Below are positions 43,069 to 52,227 of a DNA stretch of 54,762 nucleotides, piece by piece. Below the pieces are notes generated by a model, which was not told the origin of the DNA, made no database searches, and worked only from the letters and a program-made list of their open reading frames with translations. Both the position numbers and the translations under genes were made by a program. The DNA is from Bacteroidales bacterium (GTDB taxonomy: Bacteria > Bacteroidota > Bacteroidia > Bacteroidales > Paludibacteraceae). Position 1 is the stretch's first letter; each line of letters starts with the position of its first letter. The DNA is taken from positions 1 to 54,762 of the forward strand of contig SUXD01000015.1 in NCBI GenBank assembly GCA_015061145.1, in the 5' to 3' direction.

Positions 43069-43709
43069 TACCTGTGTCGGACGCCAAAATGATGGAAGAA
43101 CTCAATTATGTGGCCGAACTGATAAAGACAGAAGTGAATGTAAAAGAGCTTCAGGTGGTTACAGCCGAAGACTCGTCGGTGAAACTTGTGAAACGCATCA
43201 AACCGAACTTCAAGACGCTGGGCAAGAAGTACGGCAAACAGATGAAAGAGATAGCCGCTGCCGTAGGCGCACTTTCGCAAGACGAAATATCAAGTATTGA
43301 GCGCAACGGACAAATCACGTTGCCGCTGCCGAGCGGCGAAGTGTTGGTAGAACTTGCCGATGTGGAAATCGCTACTGAGGATATGCCAGGATGGCTGGTT
43401 GCCAACGAAGGCGCACTCACCATTGCCCTCGATATAGAGGTGAGCGAAGAACTTCGTCAGGAAGGCGTGGCGCGCGAACTGGTGAACCGTATTCAGAATA
43501 TCCGTAAATCGAGCGGTTTTGAAATAACGGACAAGATTGCGGTGGAAATCGAGCGGATGGATGAAATAAGCACTGCTGTGGAAACATTCAAAGAATATAT
43601 TTCGTCGCAAGTGCTGGCCACTTCGCTTACGCTCACCGATAAAATTGAGAACGCTACAGAACTCGATTTTGAGGATTATGTGGTGAAGGTGAAAGTGACA
43701 AAGAAATAA
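42975..43709 (+). CDS. ileS: Isoleucyl-tRNA synthetase, C-terminal part (+ frame after apparent frameshift)
   Basis: Homology to IleS starts at about 43034 with K-K-V-R-Q-P-L-Q-K-A-V-I-P-V; the part from 42975 to 43033 is the wrong frame of the upstream piece. It contains the C-terminal tRNA-contacting domain, including E-L-R-Q-E-G-V-A-R-E-L-V-N-R-I-Q, and ends V-K-V-K-V-T-K-K. It is not a separate gene: there is no start signal and the junction is a textbook IleS continuation. A terminator follows. Confidence 0.85.
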   Translation: MHVFGSTKFVDDFGFAQESGKKVRQPLQKAVIPVSDAKMMEELNYVAELIKTEVNVKELQVVTAEDSSVKLVKRIKPNFKTLGKKYGKQMKEIAAAVGALSQDEISSIERNGQITLPLPSGEVLVELADVEIATEDMPGWLVANEGALTIALDIEVSEELRQEGVARELVNRIQNIRKSSGFEITDKIAVEIERMDEISTAVETFKEYISSQVLATSLTLTDKIENATELDFEDYVVKVKVTKK

Positions 43710-43733
43710 ACATTTTTACATAATGCAGAAAAG

Positions 43734-43761
43734 AATCCACTCAAAAGGGTGGATTTTTTTT
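43734..43761 (+). terminator. Terminator after ileS
   Basis: AATCCACTC pairs with GGGTGGATT (one G-U) around AAAA and is followed by a run of T up to 43761. It lies 24 bases after the stop. Confidence 0.85.
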
Positions 43762-43797
43762 CTGTCAATTAGTTTATTCTTTTAGAAAGGAAGAGAA

Positions 43798-44298
43798 TTA
43801 TATACAACTTTTTGATAAAAAATTTTTTAAATCTTTTATTCCGCGGTGCGTACACTCAAATATTTCTCCGTTGTTCATTGTGATTTGTTTCAGAATGATA
43901 TTAATGCTTTGCACCTCTTTTGTGTTTATAATCAGGCTTCGGCTTATACGGCAGAAATTATTGGGTAGCAGTGATATAATCTCTTTCATGGATTTGGTGC
44001 AAGTAAAGGTGCTGTGATCATAAAAATGGATGGTACACAAATAGTCTGCAATCTCTATTGCTACGATTTTCTCTAATCGTATTACTCTAATCTCTTTCTT
44101 TGTAGTCAATAGTAACTGTTTCTGTTCCATAAAAAAGGCGTTGAATTGCTCTTTTTCATTAATGCTGAAGGCTCTGGTAAACCATTGACGATAACAAATG
44201 AGAACAATCCACGCCAAGGCGTGAACCATTCGCTCCTTGTTCTCTCGTCTTAAAAATTTACCAGATTTTTCAGCATGAGAGTTTGAAGCAAAGTTCAA
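43798..44298 (-). CDS. LytTR DNA-binding regulator without receiver domain
   Basis: This 166-residue product has an N-terminal region (about 1-55) with one weakly hydrophobic segment (A-L-A-W-I-V-L-I-C-Y). A LytTR domain covers about 68-163: I-R-L-E-K-I-V-A-I-E-I-A-D-Y-L near residue 80, K-S-M-K-E-I-I-S-L-L and F-C-R-I-S-R-S-L-I-I-N near 122. LytTR proteins bind direct repeats in promoters. There is no phosphoreceiver, so it may respond to another signal or to its own level. It is divergent from the RHS-toxin operon and is a candidate local regulator. The exact start is uncertain (a later Met is possible). Confidence 0.8.
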   Translation of the reverse strand: MNFASNSHAEKSGKFLRRENKERMVHALAWIVLICYRQWFTRAFSINEKEQFNAFFMEQKQLLLTTKKEIRVIRLEKIVAIEIADYLCTIHFYDHSTFTCTKSMKEIISLLPNNFCRISRSLIINTKEVQSINIILKQITMNNGEIFECTHRGIKDLKNFLSKSCI

Positions 44299-44324
44299 AT
44301 CAATATTAATATTTTATCTTCCCG

Positions 44325-44332
44325 CAAAGATA
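44325..44332 (-). promoter_or_regulatory. -7 box of the LytTR gene
   Basis: TATCTTTG on the minus strand matches TAnnTTTG, 27 bases before the start at 44298. Confidence 0.55.
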
Positions 44333-44391
44333 CACTTTCTTTTTTTATGTTGTATTCTCTTTTTTCAAGTGTTTTTTAAAGGTTTTATTAG

Positions 44392-44408
44392 CAAGTTAAA
44401 ACAAGTTA
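44392..44408. promoter_or_regulatory. Direct repeat in the LytTR/RHS intergenic region
   Basis: CAAGTTA occurs at 44392-44398 and 44402-44408, 10 bases apart, with a partial CAAGT at 44366. LytTR regulators recognise short direct repeats, so this is a candidate operator between the two divergent promoters. The rest of 44299-44515 shows only the promoters. Confidence 0.3.
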
Positions 44409-44477
44409 TTCATGCCTTTATAATATACATTTGACGGGGAATGTTGTGCAAAATCATTTTTACATTTCCTATCTCTT

Positions 44478-44485
44478 TACCTTTG
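44478..44485 (+). promoter_or_regulatory. -7 box of the RHS-toxin operon
   Basis: TACCTTTG matches TAnnTTTG exactly and lies 31 bases before the GTG at 44516. It excludes the ATG at 44441 as start of the first gene. Confidence 0.6.
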
Positions 44486-44515
44486 CACGAATTTTTAAAG
44501 CAAAGAGAAAGAAAA

Positions 44516-45457
44516 GTGAAAAAGCAAGACATTCTGGCACTGTTGCTGTGCCTATCTCCGTTGTTTGGGCATGCTCAGCGTGCGGTGTTCCTTTCCGAGG
44601 TCTCCTCGCCGTTCGGCGGCATGACCGGCAAAATAGTAGAACTTTACAATGCGAGCGACGAGCCGGCCGACATCGGCAAGTGCGTCATTCATGTTTCGTC
44701 GGGTACGTCGTTTGACTATACGATACCGCAGGGCAAGACGATAGCCCCGAAATCAACTTTCACGATGGTGTTTTCGGCAAATAATGTAGCGGCAATAAAG
44801 AAGGCCTATCCCGAAGTGGCGACCGCAAGCAATGTAATTTTCAGCGCAAGAGCTTATCCGAGCGGTCCTGTCTATCTGCGCGACAGTCAGGGCAAGACGC
44901 TCGACAATGTGTATGCCGCCGATTTCCGTCGGGTGTCGGTGATACTGGACAGTGACGGCTATCTGGCAGGCAATTCCACATCCTATTACGGCTGCTTTTC
45001 GGGTGATTATGAGACATCATTCAGCCCGACGCTGTTGACGGCCGATGTGAAGATTAAACGCAAGCAGGCGTTGCTTTACGAGTATGACAACTCAGGCAAC
45101 CGCGTGCTGCGCAAGCCGAATACCATTTACATACACAACAATTCAACTGTTCAAACGCAATCGTTCACTCATGACGAAGAGGAAGACAACTTTGCCGAGA
45201 TGGAACTGCCCGGCGGCGAGCGCACCCTGTCCGTGTATCCCAACCCTGTGCGCGGCAACCTGAACATTCAGGCCACGGGAGAGGGCAGCGCCTACACCTA
45301 CAGGATGTACAACATCAACGGAATGCAGCTGCTTGACGGCGACATCGCGTCTGAGGGCGAGCACACTGTGCCGATGGACGATTTCCGCAGCGGCACCTAC
45401 ATACTTGTGATAGAGAGCGGAGAAAAGAAAGAGACATTCAAAATCATCAAAGAATAA
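44516..45457 (+). CDS. Lamin-tail-like T9SS protein preceding the RHS protein
   Basis: This 313-residue exported protein starts with GTG at 44516 (V-K-K-Q-D-I-L-A-L-L signal peptide ending F-G-H-A). A lamin-tail-like beta domain covers about 20-190 (V-F-L-S-E-V, K-I-V-E-L-Y-N-A-S-D-E-P-A-D-I, Y-T-I-P-Q-G-K-T). Then comes Y-E-Y-D-N-S-G-N-R-V-L-R, a YD-repeat-like remnant, and a T9SS type A sorting domain (S-V-Y-P-N-P-V-R-G-N-L near residue 240, ending E-T-F-K-I-I-K-E). It ends 5 bases before the RHS gene, so it is cotranscribed. It may anchor or guide the RHS protein at the surface (inference). Confidence 0.8.
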   Translation: MKKQDILALLLCLSPLFGHAQRAVFLSEVSSPFGGMTGKIVELYNASDEPADIGKCVIHVSSGTSFDYTIPQGKTIAPKSTFTMVFSANNVAAIKKAYPEVATASNVIFSARAYPSGPVYLRDSQGKTLDNVYAADFRRVSVILDSDGYLAGNSTSYYGCFSGDYETSFSPTLLTADVKIKRKQALLYEYDNSGNRVLRKPNTIYIHNNSTVQTQSFTHDEEEDNFAEMELPGGERTLSVYPNPVRGNLNIQATGEGSAYTYRMYNINGMQLLDGDIASEGEHTVPMDDFRSGTYILVIESGEKKETFKIIKE

Positions 45458-45462
45458 GACTT

Positions 45463-48400
45463 ATGAAAATCAGACATATTTTAGCGGCAGCCATTCTTAA
45501 CTTGTCGTATGCGAATGCAGCCGATGCCCTTGTGGCGAACATAGAGACATCTCACGGCGTGAGCCAAAGCGGTGCTGCCACCTATTCTATTCCTATTGAA
45601 TGTCCTGAAGGCGTGAACGGACTGACGCCCAATATCTCCATAGAATACAACAGCCAGGCGGGCAACGGTCTGCTGGGATTGGGCTGGAATATAGGCGGAT
45701 TGTCGGCATTCACGAGAGTTCCCAAGGATCTGTATCACGATGGCGGCATATACCCTTTGGATTGGCGTGATACAGTTCTTTCGTTAGATGGCAACAGGCT
45801 GATGGCGGATCTGTTGGAAAAAGAGGAGGATGTGCAGATAAATTATATCGGTGACTTGGGGCATGATTTGAATATCGAAGTGCGCAAAAAGAACGGCGAA
45901 GTGTGGGAGTACGGCAAAACGTCTGCCGCCTGCCATGCCTTGACCAACGAGGGCGAAGACGGGCATTCTTCTCAGTTCAAGGGCATTTCATATCAGTTGA
46001 ACAAGATTACGGACGCTAACGGGAATTACATAACTTTCAGTTATGCCCATGACAAATCGAGTCTGACCGACGAGGGAATCAACAATTTGCCGGATGAGAC
46101 GGGCTCTTACGAGCGCAGGGGCCTGAAATACAACTATTATATAAACAACCGCATCAGCAATATTCAGTACGGTTCAAATGCAAACGGCGGCAATGTCGCT
46201 TATCAGATCAGTTTCGACTACGAAGACCGCCCTGACGACATCCGCACCTATATAGCCAACTATATGAACCTGCAGCAGAAGCGGCTGAAGGCGATAAGAG
46301 TGATTTTGAAGGAGAACGGCGTTATAAAAAAATACCGCACCTATAATTTTGTTTATCAGACAACAGCCGAAAACAATGTGAGCGACCCTTATTACGGTTT
46401 CAGCAAACTGAAACAGATTGACATTTGCGGAGAGGACAATGTTTCACTAGGGGTTGTTAAGGTGTCGTGGAACAGTGGAAATGAAAACAACGCGATGAAA
46501 GCGATGTCCTCTTCAATATCCGGCGGCGATATTATGAATTCGAACCATATTTCCTCTGACGGGAAAATGCTTATACCGATAGATTATAATAACGACGGAC
46601 TGACTGATTTCATTGAGAAATGTGATAAATATGTAAGCCTGTATCTTGCCCAAAAAGACGAGGCGGGTAATATCTCTTTTGTGGAGGACGCAGGTTTCAA
46701 AGAAGATCTTCCATATTGTTATACAGTTGTGACAGGCCATTTCAACAGTCTGGACAAACCAACAGTGCTGGTGAAGATTCCCAAAGACTACAAATCAGAC
46801 TATAACGGTATATTAGAATACTTTGTCCCTGTGGACAAAGTGCCGTATACAAACTCTCAACAATCCTTGTTAGAATCCAACAGCTATTATAAATACCAGC
46901 GGAAAAACGAAAGTGACTTGGGAGACTATGGAAGTATATTGTTCGGTAATGTTTATGACCGCAAACTCACTTTGACCGCAAACCGTTTTTATGCTCAAAC
47001 AGTTGCCGACATCAACAACGACGGCTACGACGACATTATCACACTACAGCGCTATCCGAGAGACTATAATAAAAAAGTTTCCGATATATATAAACAAGGG
47101 TACGCTCAAGGAAAAAAAGAAAGGGAGATAAATAATGAAATCTGGTCACTCAGACCTCAGATGGTGGATACTGACTATGATCTGCATATAGCATACGGCG
47201 GAGGAACTGCGGCAGAGGAGCAGTTGCTTCCGCTGCATCTGACGGAGTTTGTGTGCGAGTTCTTTGTGGCAGACTTAGATGGCGACAAGCTGAAAGACCT
47301 TTGCGTTCTCACCTCCAACGGCATCACTTGTTTCAAGAACATAGGGACAGGCTCCACAAAATGTAATGTCAGCATGTCGAAAATAACAACCGACCTTTAT
47401 AAGGAAAGATTGAAGCAGTACTGCGTGACGGCGGACGAATTTCATGAAAGCAGTGTTGATACAGAAACATATTTCAAGTCGGTCGGCTACTATTTTGTAA
47501 GAACGGGCGACTTCAACGGCGACGGTATCATGGATATGCTTGTACTCTCAGATGAGCGAAATCAGCAGGGCGGCATCATGTATGGCGACGGTCATTTCGG
47601 TTTCAGCGACATGGAGCCGATAGACAATCTTTCGTCGCTGCTGAACGCGCATGCATCAGTATATTCCACAGGATACAACATAACAAGCAGCGGTCAGGCT
47701 GCGGTATATAATCGTGCGATGGGAGTGGCGGACATTGACGGCAACGGTATTTCTGATATATACGTGCTGAACGACGGTGAAGTGAGCTGGATGAAGGGCA
47801 GGAAAGACCCGACAGGTGCAAAAGGCGTGATATTTGACATTACCGTGACGCAACTTGGGGATCACCGACACGGAAGAAACAATACTGTTTTGGGCGACTT
47901 TAACGGCGACGGTCGTACGGATATGTTAAGCATGAATCTGTTGAGAGAATCTTATCTCCACACCACCTCCGCCCCGTATTCATCGGGCAAGGTGTCGTCC
48001 ATCACCGACCCGCTGGGCAACAAGTGCGAGTTCACTTACAAGCCCTTGACAGACGCAAGCATATACACATACGACGAGTCGTGGAACAACGATGCTGAGC
48101 TGCTTTCGGAATACCCTGTTCCGCTGGGCGTGGTGAGCGAGATGAAATACAAGTCGTCGGGCCCGTCTGTTGTCACTAAGGAGCGCAAGACCTATAAATA
48201 CGAAGGTGCGCTGCGCCACTCGCAAGGCAAGGGTTTCCTCGGCTTCCGCAAGATGACCGTTACCGACGAGCAGTCGGGGTTTGTCACGGTCAGCGAAAAC
48301 GCTTATGACAGCCGGCATAAGGTGCTTTATCCTTCAAAGGAGACCGTGGCGCTGAAAGACGGCACACCGGTGCGCACCACCGAGAATATATCCAAAATCA

Positions 48401-51400
48401 TACCGCTCGACGGTCTTCGCTACCGCCTGACAGCCGGCGACAGGGTGGAGATCGACCATCAGACAGGCGTTGTGACGCGCACAGCGACCGTCATCGACGA
48501 ACACGGCAATATACTCGAAACGACGGTGAACAACGGCACGACCGCAGAAACAGTGCAATTTTCTGATTATGTGGGCAACGGCTCGTGGTGCGCTCATCTG
48601 CCGGGCAAAAAGAAGGTGACCCGCACCTCCGGCGGCGACACCCATGCGCAGACAACGCTCTACGAGTACGACGGGCGCGGCAATCTGACGAAGGAGACCA
48701 TCAATCCGAACACCGACCTGCAACTGGCGAACGCTTACGAATACGACCGGTTCGGCAACTGCACCAAGCAAAGCTCCACAGGAGGCGGCCGCACGCTCAC
48801 GCGCCGCTACTGGTACGACACCAACGGGCATCACCTGACCAAGATGACCGACGAATACGGCATGACGACGGAATACGCTTACGCCATGTCGCACCTTGTG
48901 CGGCAGACCGACCGCTACGGCGTGACCAATATAACCAACGATGCGTTGGGCCGTCCCGTGAAAACGGAACTCCCCAATGGTACGGTGCAAACCGTCACCT
49001 ACAAAAAGAGCCCGTTCTATATGATTTCGCACATGCGGACGGTGGAAACAACGGGCAAGCCGACACAGAAGACCGTCTATAACTCCTTCGGAGAGGAAAT
49101 TGCCGATGCAGAAACTTTGCCCAACGGAAGTACGGAATACTTTGTGAAGACCACACGCCTTTATGATGGACGCATATCAAATGTTTCGACTCCGTTCAAG
49201 GCTCCTGCCTCAAGTGCACAAACGCTTTCGGGAGGAACAAATCAGGAAAAATACACCTACGACAAATTCCTGCGCCCCGTGACAGTGCAGAAGGCTGTGA
49301 CATCCACGAGCACCTTGCAGCAGACCGACATCACTTATGACAAGCTGCGAATGAAGAGCGTTTCGCCCGAAGAGACCGTAGAGGTGCAGTATGATGCCGC
49401 CGGGCGCAAGGCATGGGTGACAACCAACGGCAAACGCGTGGACTTCACCTATTACGCCAACGGCCAGATAAAGACTGCCACGCCACAAGGCGGCACACCC
49501 GTAACCTTTGAGTACGACATCAACGGCAACCAGACAAAAATGGTGAGCGACGAAGAAACCATCACCTCGGTTTACGACGCCTTCGGCAATGTGACAAGAA
49601 CCACGCAGGATGTGCACCGCAGCGGGCAGCACATTGTGACCGAATACACCTACAACGCCAAAAACCTGCTGGTGAAGACGGACTTGAACGGCGAGGTGAC
49701 CACCTATTCGTATGACGACAAATCCCGTCTGTATCTTGTGACTTCGAGCAACGGACACCAGATAAAGTATGAGTACAATATATTTGACTGGCTCTTGAAG
49801 AAGACCGAGACCATCGACGGCAAGGACTATGTGCACCAATATGAGTACGACGCTGCGGGCAACCTTGTGAAAGAGACCTACCCGAGCGGCTACAGCGTGC
49901 TGAACACCTACAACGAGTACGGCTATCTGCAGAAAGTGGAGAGTTCGGACGGCACACCGATATGGGCGTTCGGCTCGTGCGACACCTACGGCCGCATCTC
50001 TAACGAGAAGATAGGCAACGCCTATAAATCGACGAACTATGCGCCGGGCGGCATGGTGACGAGCGAATACGGCGGCTCCGTATTGTGCAACATGTACGCC
50101 TACAAGGACAACACCACGCTGATGAAGAGCCGTTCGTCTTATCATACTTACCAGCAGGAGCAGTTCACCTACGACAGCCAGAACCGCCTGACCGACTGGA
50201 ATATCTTCCGTTACCAAGGTGGCGCAGCCGGCGAAATGCTGCAACGGAACGGCTTCCGCTACAACACGGCTGGCGATATTGCGCTGATAACAGCCACGGG
50301 CGAGGAACTCGCCTACGGCGAGTACGGCTATCCGAAGCACGCCGTCACCTCCGTGACGGCCGAGCCGGATACGGAAAAGCCAATGCAGGAGATTACCTAC
50401 ACCGACTTCAAGAAGGTGAAGACCATAGCCGAGGGTGGCAAGCGCTACGAACTGTTCTACGGAGCCGACCTCGAGCGCCGCAAGAGCGTTTTTACCGACG
50501 GTGAAAAGACAAAAACAAAGATTTATCTCGGCAATTACGAGAAAGAGACGGATTCTTTTGGCGCAGAGCGTAATCTTCACTACATTTGCGGAGCGAACGG
50601 CTTAGCGGCCATTTATGTAACAACCGCAGACAAGGACACCATGTATTACGCCTTTACCGATTACCAGCAAAATTTATTGGCACTCACCGATGCCGCAGGC
50701 AAGCCGTATGAGCGTTACAGCTACGACCCTTGGGGCAACCGCCGCAGCGCCACTGACTGGACGCAGCGCGACACGCTCACGCATCATATCATTAACCGCG
50801 GCTACACCATGCATGAACACCTTGATGAATTCGGTCTCATTAACATGAACGGAAGGGTTTACGACCCGAAACTGGCGTGTTTCTTGAGCCCCGATCCTGT
50901 GATAAGCGATGCCGGCAATTGGCTGGATTACAACCGCTACTCCTACGCATGGGGCAACCCGCTGAAGTACTGCGACCCTACGGGAATGAGCGAAACCGAA
51001 GGCGACCACCAGCGCCGTCGCGCAAAGGCGAGGCATATACCGTCAACAGAAGAACTGGTGATGAAATGCTGGTATGACACAGCAGTTGGGCAAAATGCAA
51101 ATTATGTTTTCTCAACGAATTCATACAATTCTACAGAAACGCAGTGGCTGAACGGAACAGGGTACATCCCGACAGTGACAGTAACCGCCAGCCGCCCGAG
51201 TAGCGGAGTGCAAGGCAATCCTTTCGAATTTGCCGATGAACAATTTGCCAAATTCCAGAGCTGGAATCCTACAAGTTATAATACGGGTGGGTATGGAAAA
51301 AATAATTTTATAAGTCGGTGTGCTGAACAAATAGGGAGATATGCGAAATCTGCCAGTGTAGTGAACGATGCAGCATTGATGACCGCTATTGGATATAACA

Positions 51401-51774
51401 GGTTAAACAATGATATTAAGAGAAAAGCCGCTTATAATATCTCTAAAAAAGTACCTGTTAAATCTGGCACATTGTTCCAAACAGCAAAATCAGTAGGGAA
51501 AGGAACTGCTAAAGTGTTGGGTAAGACTTCCACCGTAATTTCATTATCATCTATAGGCTCAGATTTATTATCGGGAAATGTTAATACGTCAACTTTGATA
51601 GATGCAGGTTTTCTTGTAGGAGGAGCTGCTGCTGCATTTTTTGTTGGTGCGAGTGCTACCCCCTTCATTGTTGGTGCAGGTCTTGTGTATGGCGTTGGCT
51701 GCATGTTTGGATTGGACGATTATATTGATTCCAAATGCGATATATCTGCTACTCCAATTAATGTGTTTAAATAG
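45463..51774 (+). CDS. SpvB/FG-GAP/YD-repeat RHS polymorphic toxin
   Basis: This is a 2103-residue exported protein. A signal peptide (about 1-20) is followed by an SpvB/TcaB-like domain (about 25-330: G-A-A-T-Y-S-I-P-I, G-L-L-G-L-G-W-N-I-G-G). Six FG-GAP/VCBS calcium-type repeats follow (D-Y-N-N-D-G-L-T-D, D-I-N-N-D-G-Y-D-D, D-F-N-G-D-G-I-M-D and others; about 370-830). Many YD repeats (about 870-1680) lead to the RHS core (Y-D-P-W-G-N-R-R, G-R-V-Y-D-P-K-L-A-C-F-L) ending Y-C-D-P-T-G-M near residue 1842. The 260-residue variable tip after it ends in a long Gly/Ala-rich hydrophobic stretch. The layout is that of polymorphic toxins in which a YD shell encloses a C-terminal effector. No T9SS domain is present. 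Confidence 0.88.
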   Translation: MKIRHILAAAILNLSYANAADALVANIETSHGVSQSGAATYSIPIECPEGVNGLTPNISIEYNSQAGNGLLGLGWNIGGLSAFTRVPKDLYHDGGIYPLDWRDTVLSLDGNRLMADLLEKEEDVQINYIGDLGHDLNIEVRKKNGEVWEYGKTSAACHALTNEGEDGHSSQFKGISYQLNKITDANGNYITFSYAHDKSSLTDEGINNLPDETGSYERRGLKYNYYINNRISNIQYGSNANGGNVAYQISFDYEDRPDDIRTYIANYMNLQQKRLKAIRVILKENGVIKKYRTYNFVYQTTAENNVSDPYYGFSKLKQIDICGEDNVSLGVVKVSWNSGNENNAMKAMSSSISGGDIMNSNHISSDGKMLIPIDYNNDGLTDFIEKCDKYVSLYLAQKDEAGNISFVEDAGFKEDLPYCYTVVTGHFNSLDKPTVLVKIPKDYKSDYNGILEYFVPVDKVPYTNSQQSLLESNSYYKYQRKNESDLGDYGSILFGNVYDRKLTLTANRFYAQTVADINNDGYDDIITLQRYPRDYNKKVSDIYKQGYAQGKKEREINNEIWSLRPQMVDTDYDLHIAYGGGTAAEEQLLPLHLTEFVCEFFVADLDGDKLKDLCVLTSNGITCFKNIGTGSTKCNVSMSKITTDLYKERLKQYCVTADEFHESSVDTETYFKSVGYYFVRTGDFNGDGIMDMLVLSDERNQQGGIMYGDGHFGFSDMEPIDNLSSLLNAHASVYSTGYNITSSGQAAVYNRAMGVADIDGNGISDIYVLNDGEVSWMKGRKDPTGAKGVIFDITVTQLGDHRHGRNNTVLGDFNGDGRTDMLSMNLLRESYLHTTSAPYSSGKVSSITDPLGNKCEFTYKPLTDASIYTYDESWNNDAELLSEYPVPLGVVSEMKYKSSGPSVVTKERKTYKYEGALRHSQGKGFLGFRKMTVTDEQSGFVTVSENAYDSRHKVLYPSKETVALKDGTPVRTTENISKIIPLDGLRYRLTAGDRVEIDHQTGVVTRTATVIDEHGNILETTVNNGTTAETVQFSDYVGNGSWCAHLPGKKKVTRTSGGDTHAQTTLYEYDGRGNLTKETINPNTDLQLANAYEYDRFGNCTKQSSTGGGRTLTRRYWYDTNGHHLTKMTDEYGMTTEYAYAMSHLVRQTDRYGVTNITNDALGRPVKTELPNGTVQTVTYKKSPFYMISHMRTVETTGKPTQKTVYNSFGEEIADAETLPNGSTEYFVKTTRLYDGRISNVSTPFKAPASSAQTLSGGTNQEKYTYDKFLRPVTVQKAVTSTSTLQQTDITYDKLRMKSVSPEETVEVQYDAAGRKAWVTTNGKRVDFTYYANGQIKTATPQGGTPVTFEYDINGNQTKMVSDEETITSVYDAFGNVTRTTQDVHRSGQHIVTEYTYNAKNLLVKTDLNGEVTTYSYDDKSRLYLVTSSNGHQIKYEYNIFDWLLKKTETIDGKDYVHQYEYDAAGNLVKETYPSGYSVLNTYNEYGYLQKVESSDGTPIWAFGSCDTYGRISNEKIGNAYKSTNYAPGGMVTSEYGGSVLCNMYAYKDNTTLMKSRSSYHTYQQEQFTYDSQNRLTDWNIFRYQGGAAGEMLQRNGFRYNTAGDIALITATGEELAYGEYGYPKHAVTSVTAEPDTEKPMQEITYTDFKKVKTIAEGGKRYELFYGADLERRKSVFTDGEKTKTKIYLGNYEKETDSFGAERNLHYICGANGLAAIYVTTADKDTMYYAFTDYQQNLLALTDAAGKPYERYSYDPWGNRRSATDWTQRDTLTHHIINRGYTMHEHLDEFGLINMNGRVYDPKLACFLSPDPVISDAGNWLDYNRYSYAWGNPLKYCDPTGMSETEGDHQRRRAKARHIPSTEELVMKCWYDTAVGQNANYVFSTNSYNSTETQWLNGTGYIPTVTVTASRPSSGVQGNPFEFADEQFAKFQSWNPTSYNTGGYGKNNFISRCAEQIGRYAKSASVVNDAALMTAIGYNRLNNDIKRKAAYNISKKVPVKSGTLFQTAKSVGKGTAKVLGKTSTVISLSSIGSDLLSGNVNTSTLIDAGFLVGGAAAAFFVGASATPFIVGAGLVYGVGCMFGLDDYIDSKCDISATPINVFK
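50537..50988 (+). repeat. RHS core repeat, copy in the full-length gene (others at 52320-52771 and 54166-54617)
   Basis: About 452 bases from ACGAGAAAGAGACGG to the codons of D-P-T-G-M occur three times in the same orientation at offsets 1783 and 1846. Copies 1 and 2 differ at only a few positions. The repeat spans exactly the shared core and gives long homology for exchange of tips. Confidence 0.8.
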
Positions 51775-51787
51775 TGCAGGAGTGTTT

Positions 51788-52204
51788 ATGGAAAAGATAT
51801 TTCATTTTTTCTTTGTGGCTTTTTATTTCGGGATGAAAAGAGACAAGACTTTCCCTAAGGTAGGCAGAGTCAAGCATTTAATAGCCTTTGAGTTGTATCA
51901 GGTGATAGCTAGTGTATTCATAATACTATGGGGATTTATTGGAATAAAAAGATTGGGTATGTTATATGGATGGTCTATAATTGCAATTTCGATTGTTCTT
52001 ATAATTTATTTGGGTGATTTAATATGTAAACATTATGTGAGGAAAAACGAGTCAAAATTTCTGCGAACGATAAATGAATATACTATAAAACAAAGAAAAA
52101 TATATGCTATTGCGGGGTACTTTAGTTGTTTAGTTATATTTCTCTTTATGATGTATTGTTATATATTAGGAGTAGGATTGGAAAATTATTTGTATCCAGA
52201 TTAA
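51788..52204 (+). CDS. Membrane protein, likely immunity to the RHS tip
   Basis: This 138-residue protein (ATG at 51788 after AGGAG, 13 bases past the RHS stop; the longer open frame overlaps the toxin tip) has about three to four membrane helices: about 5-15, 32-50, 55-75 and 105-128 (F-S-C-L-V-I-F-L-F-M-M-Y). I recognise no family. Position and membrane topology match immunity proteins of pore-forming colicin-type toxins. Base composition is distinctly A/T-rich compared with the RHS core, as usual for exchangeable tip modules. Confidence 0.6.
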   Translation: MEKIFHFFFVAFYFGMKRDKTFPKVGRVKHLIAFELYQVIASVFIILWGFIGIKRLGMLYGWSIIAISIVLIIYLGDLICKHYVRKNESKFLRTINEYTIKQRKIYAIAGYFSCLVIFLFMMYCYILGVGLENYLYPD

Positions 52205-52227
52205 ATTATAAATGAACTTTTTGTCTT

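Noticed and set aside
42975-43709. Separate small gene downstream of ileS
   Set aside because: Sequence from 43034 is the canonical IleS C terminus; the frame change is a single-base event.
49210-50580. 456-codon minus-strand open frame inside the RHS gene
   Set aside because: It lies wholly antisense to YD repeats, whose codon bias opens the opposite strand; it has no promoter and no recognisable domain.
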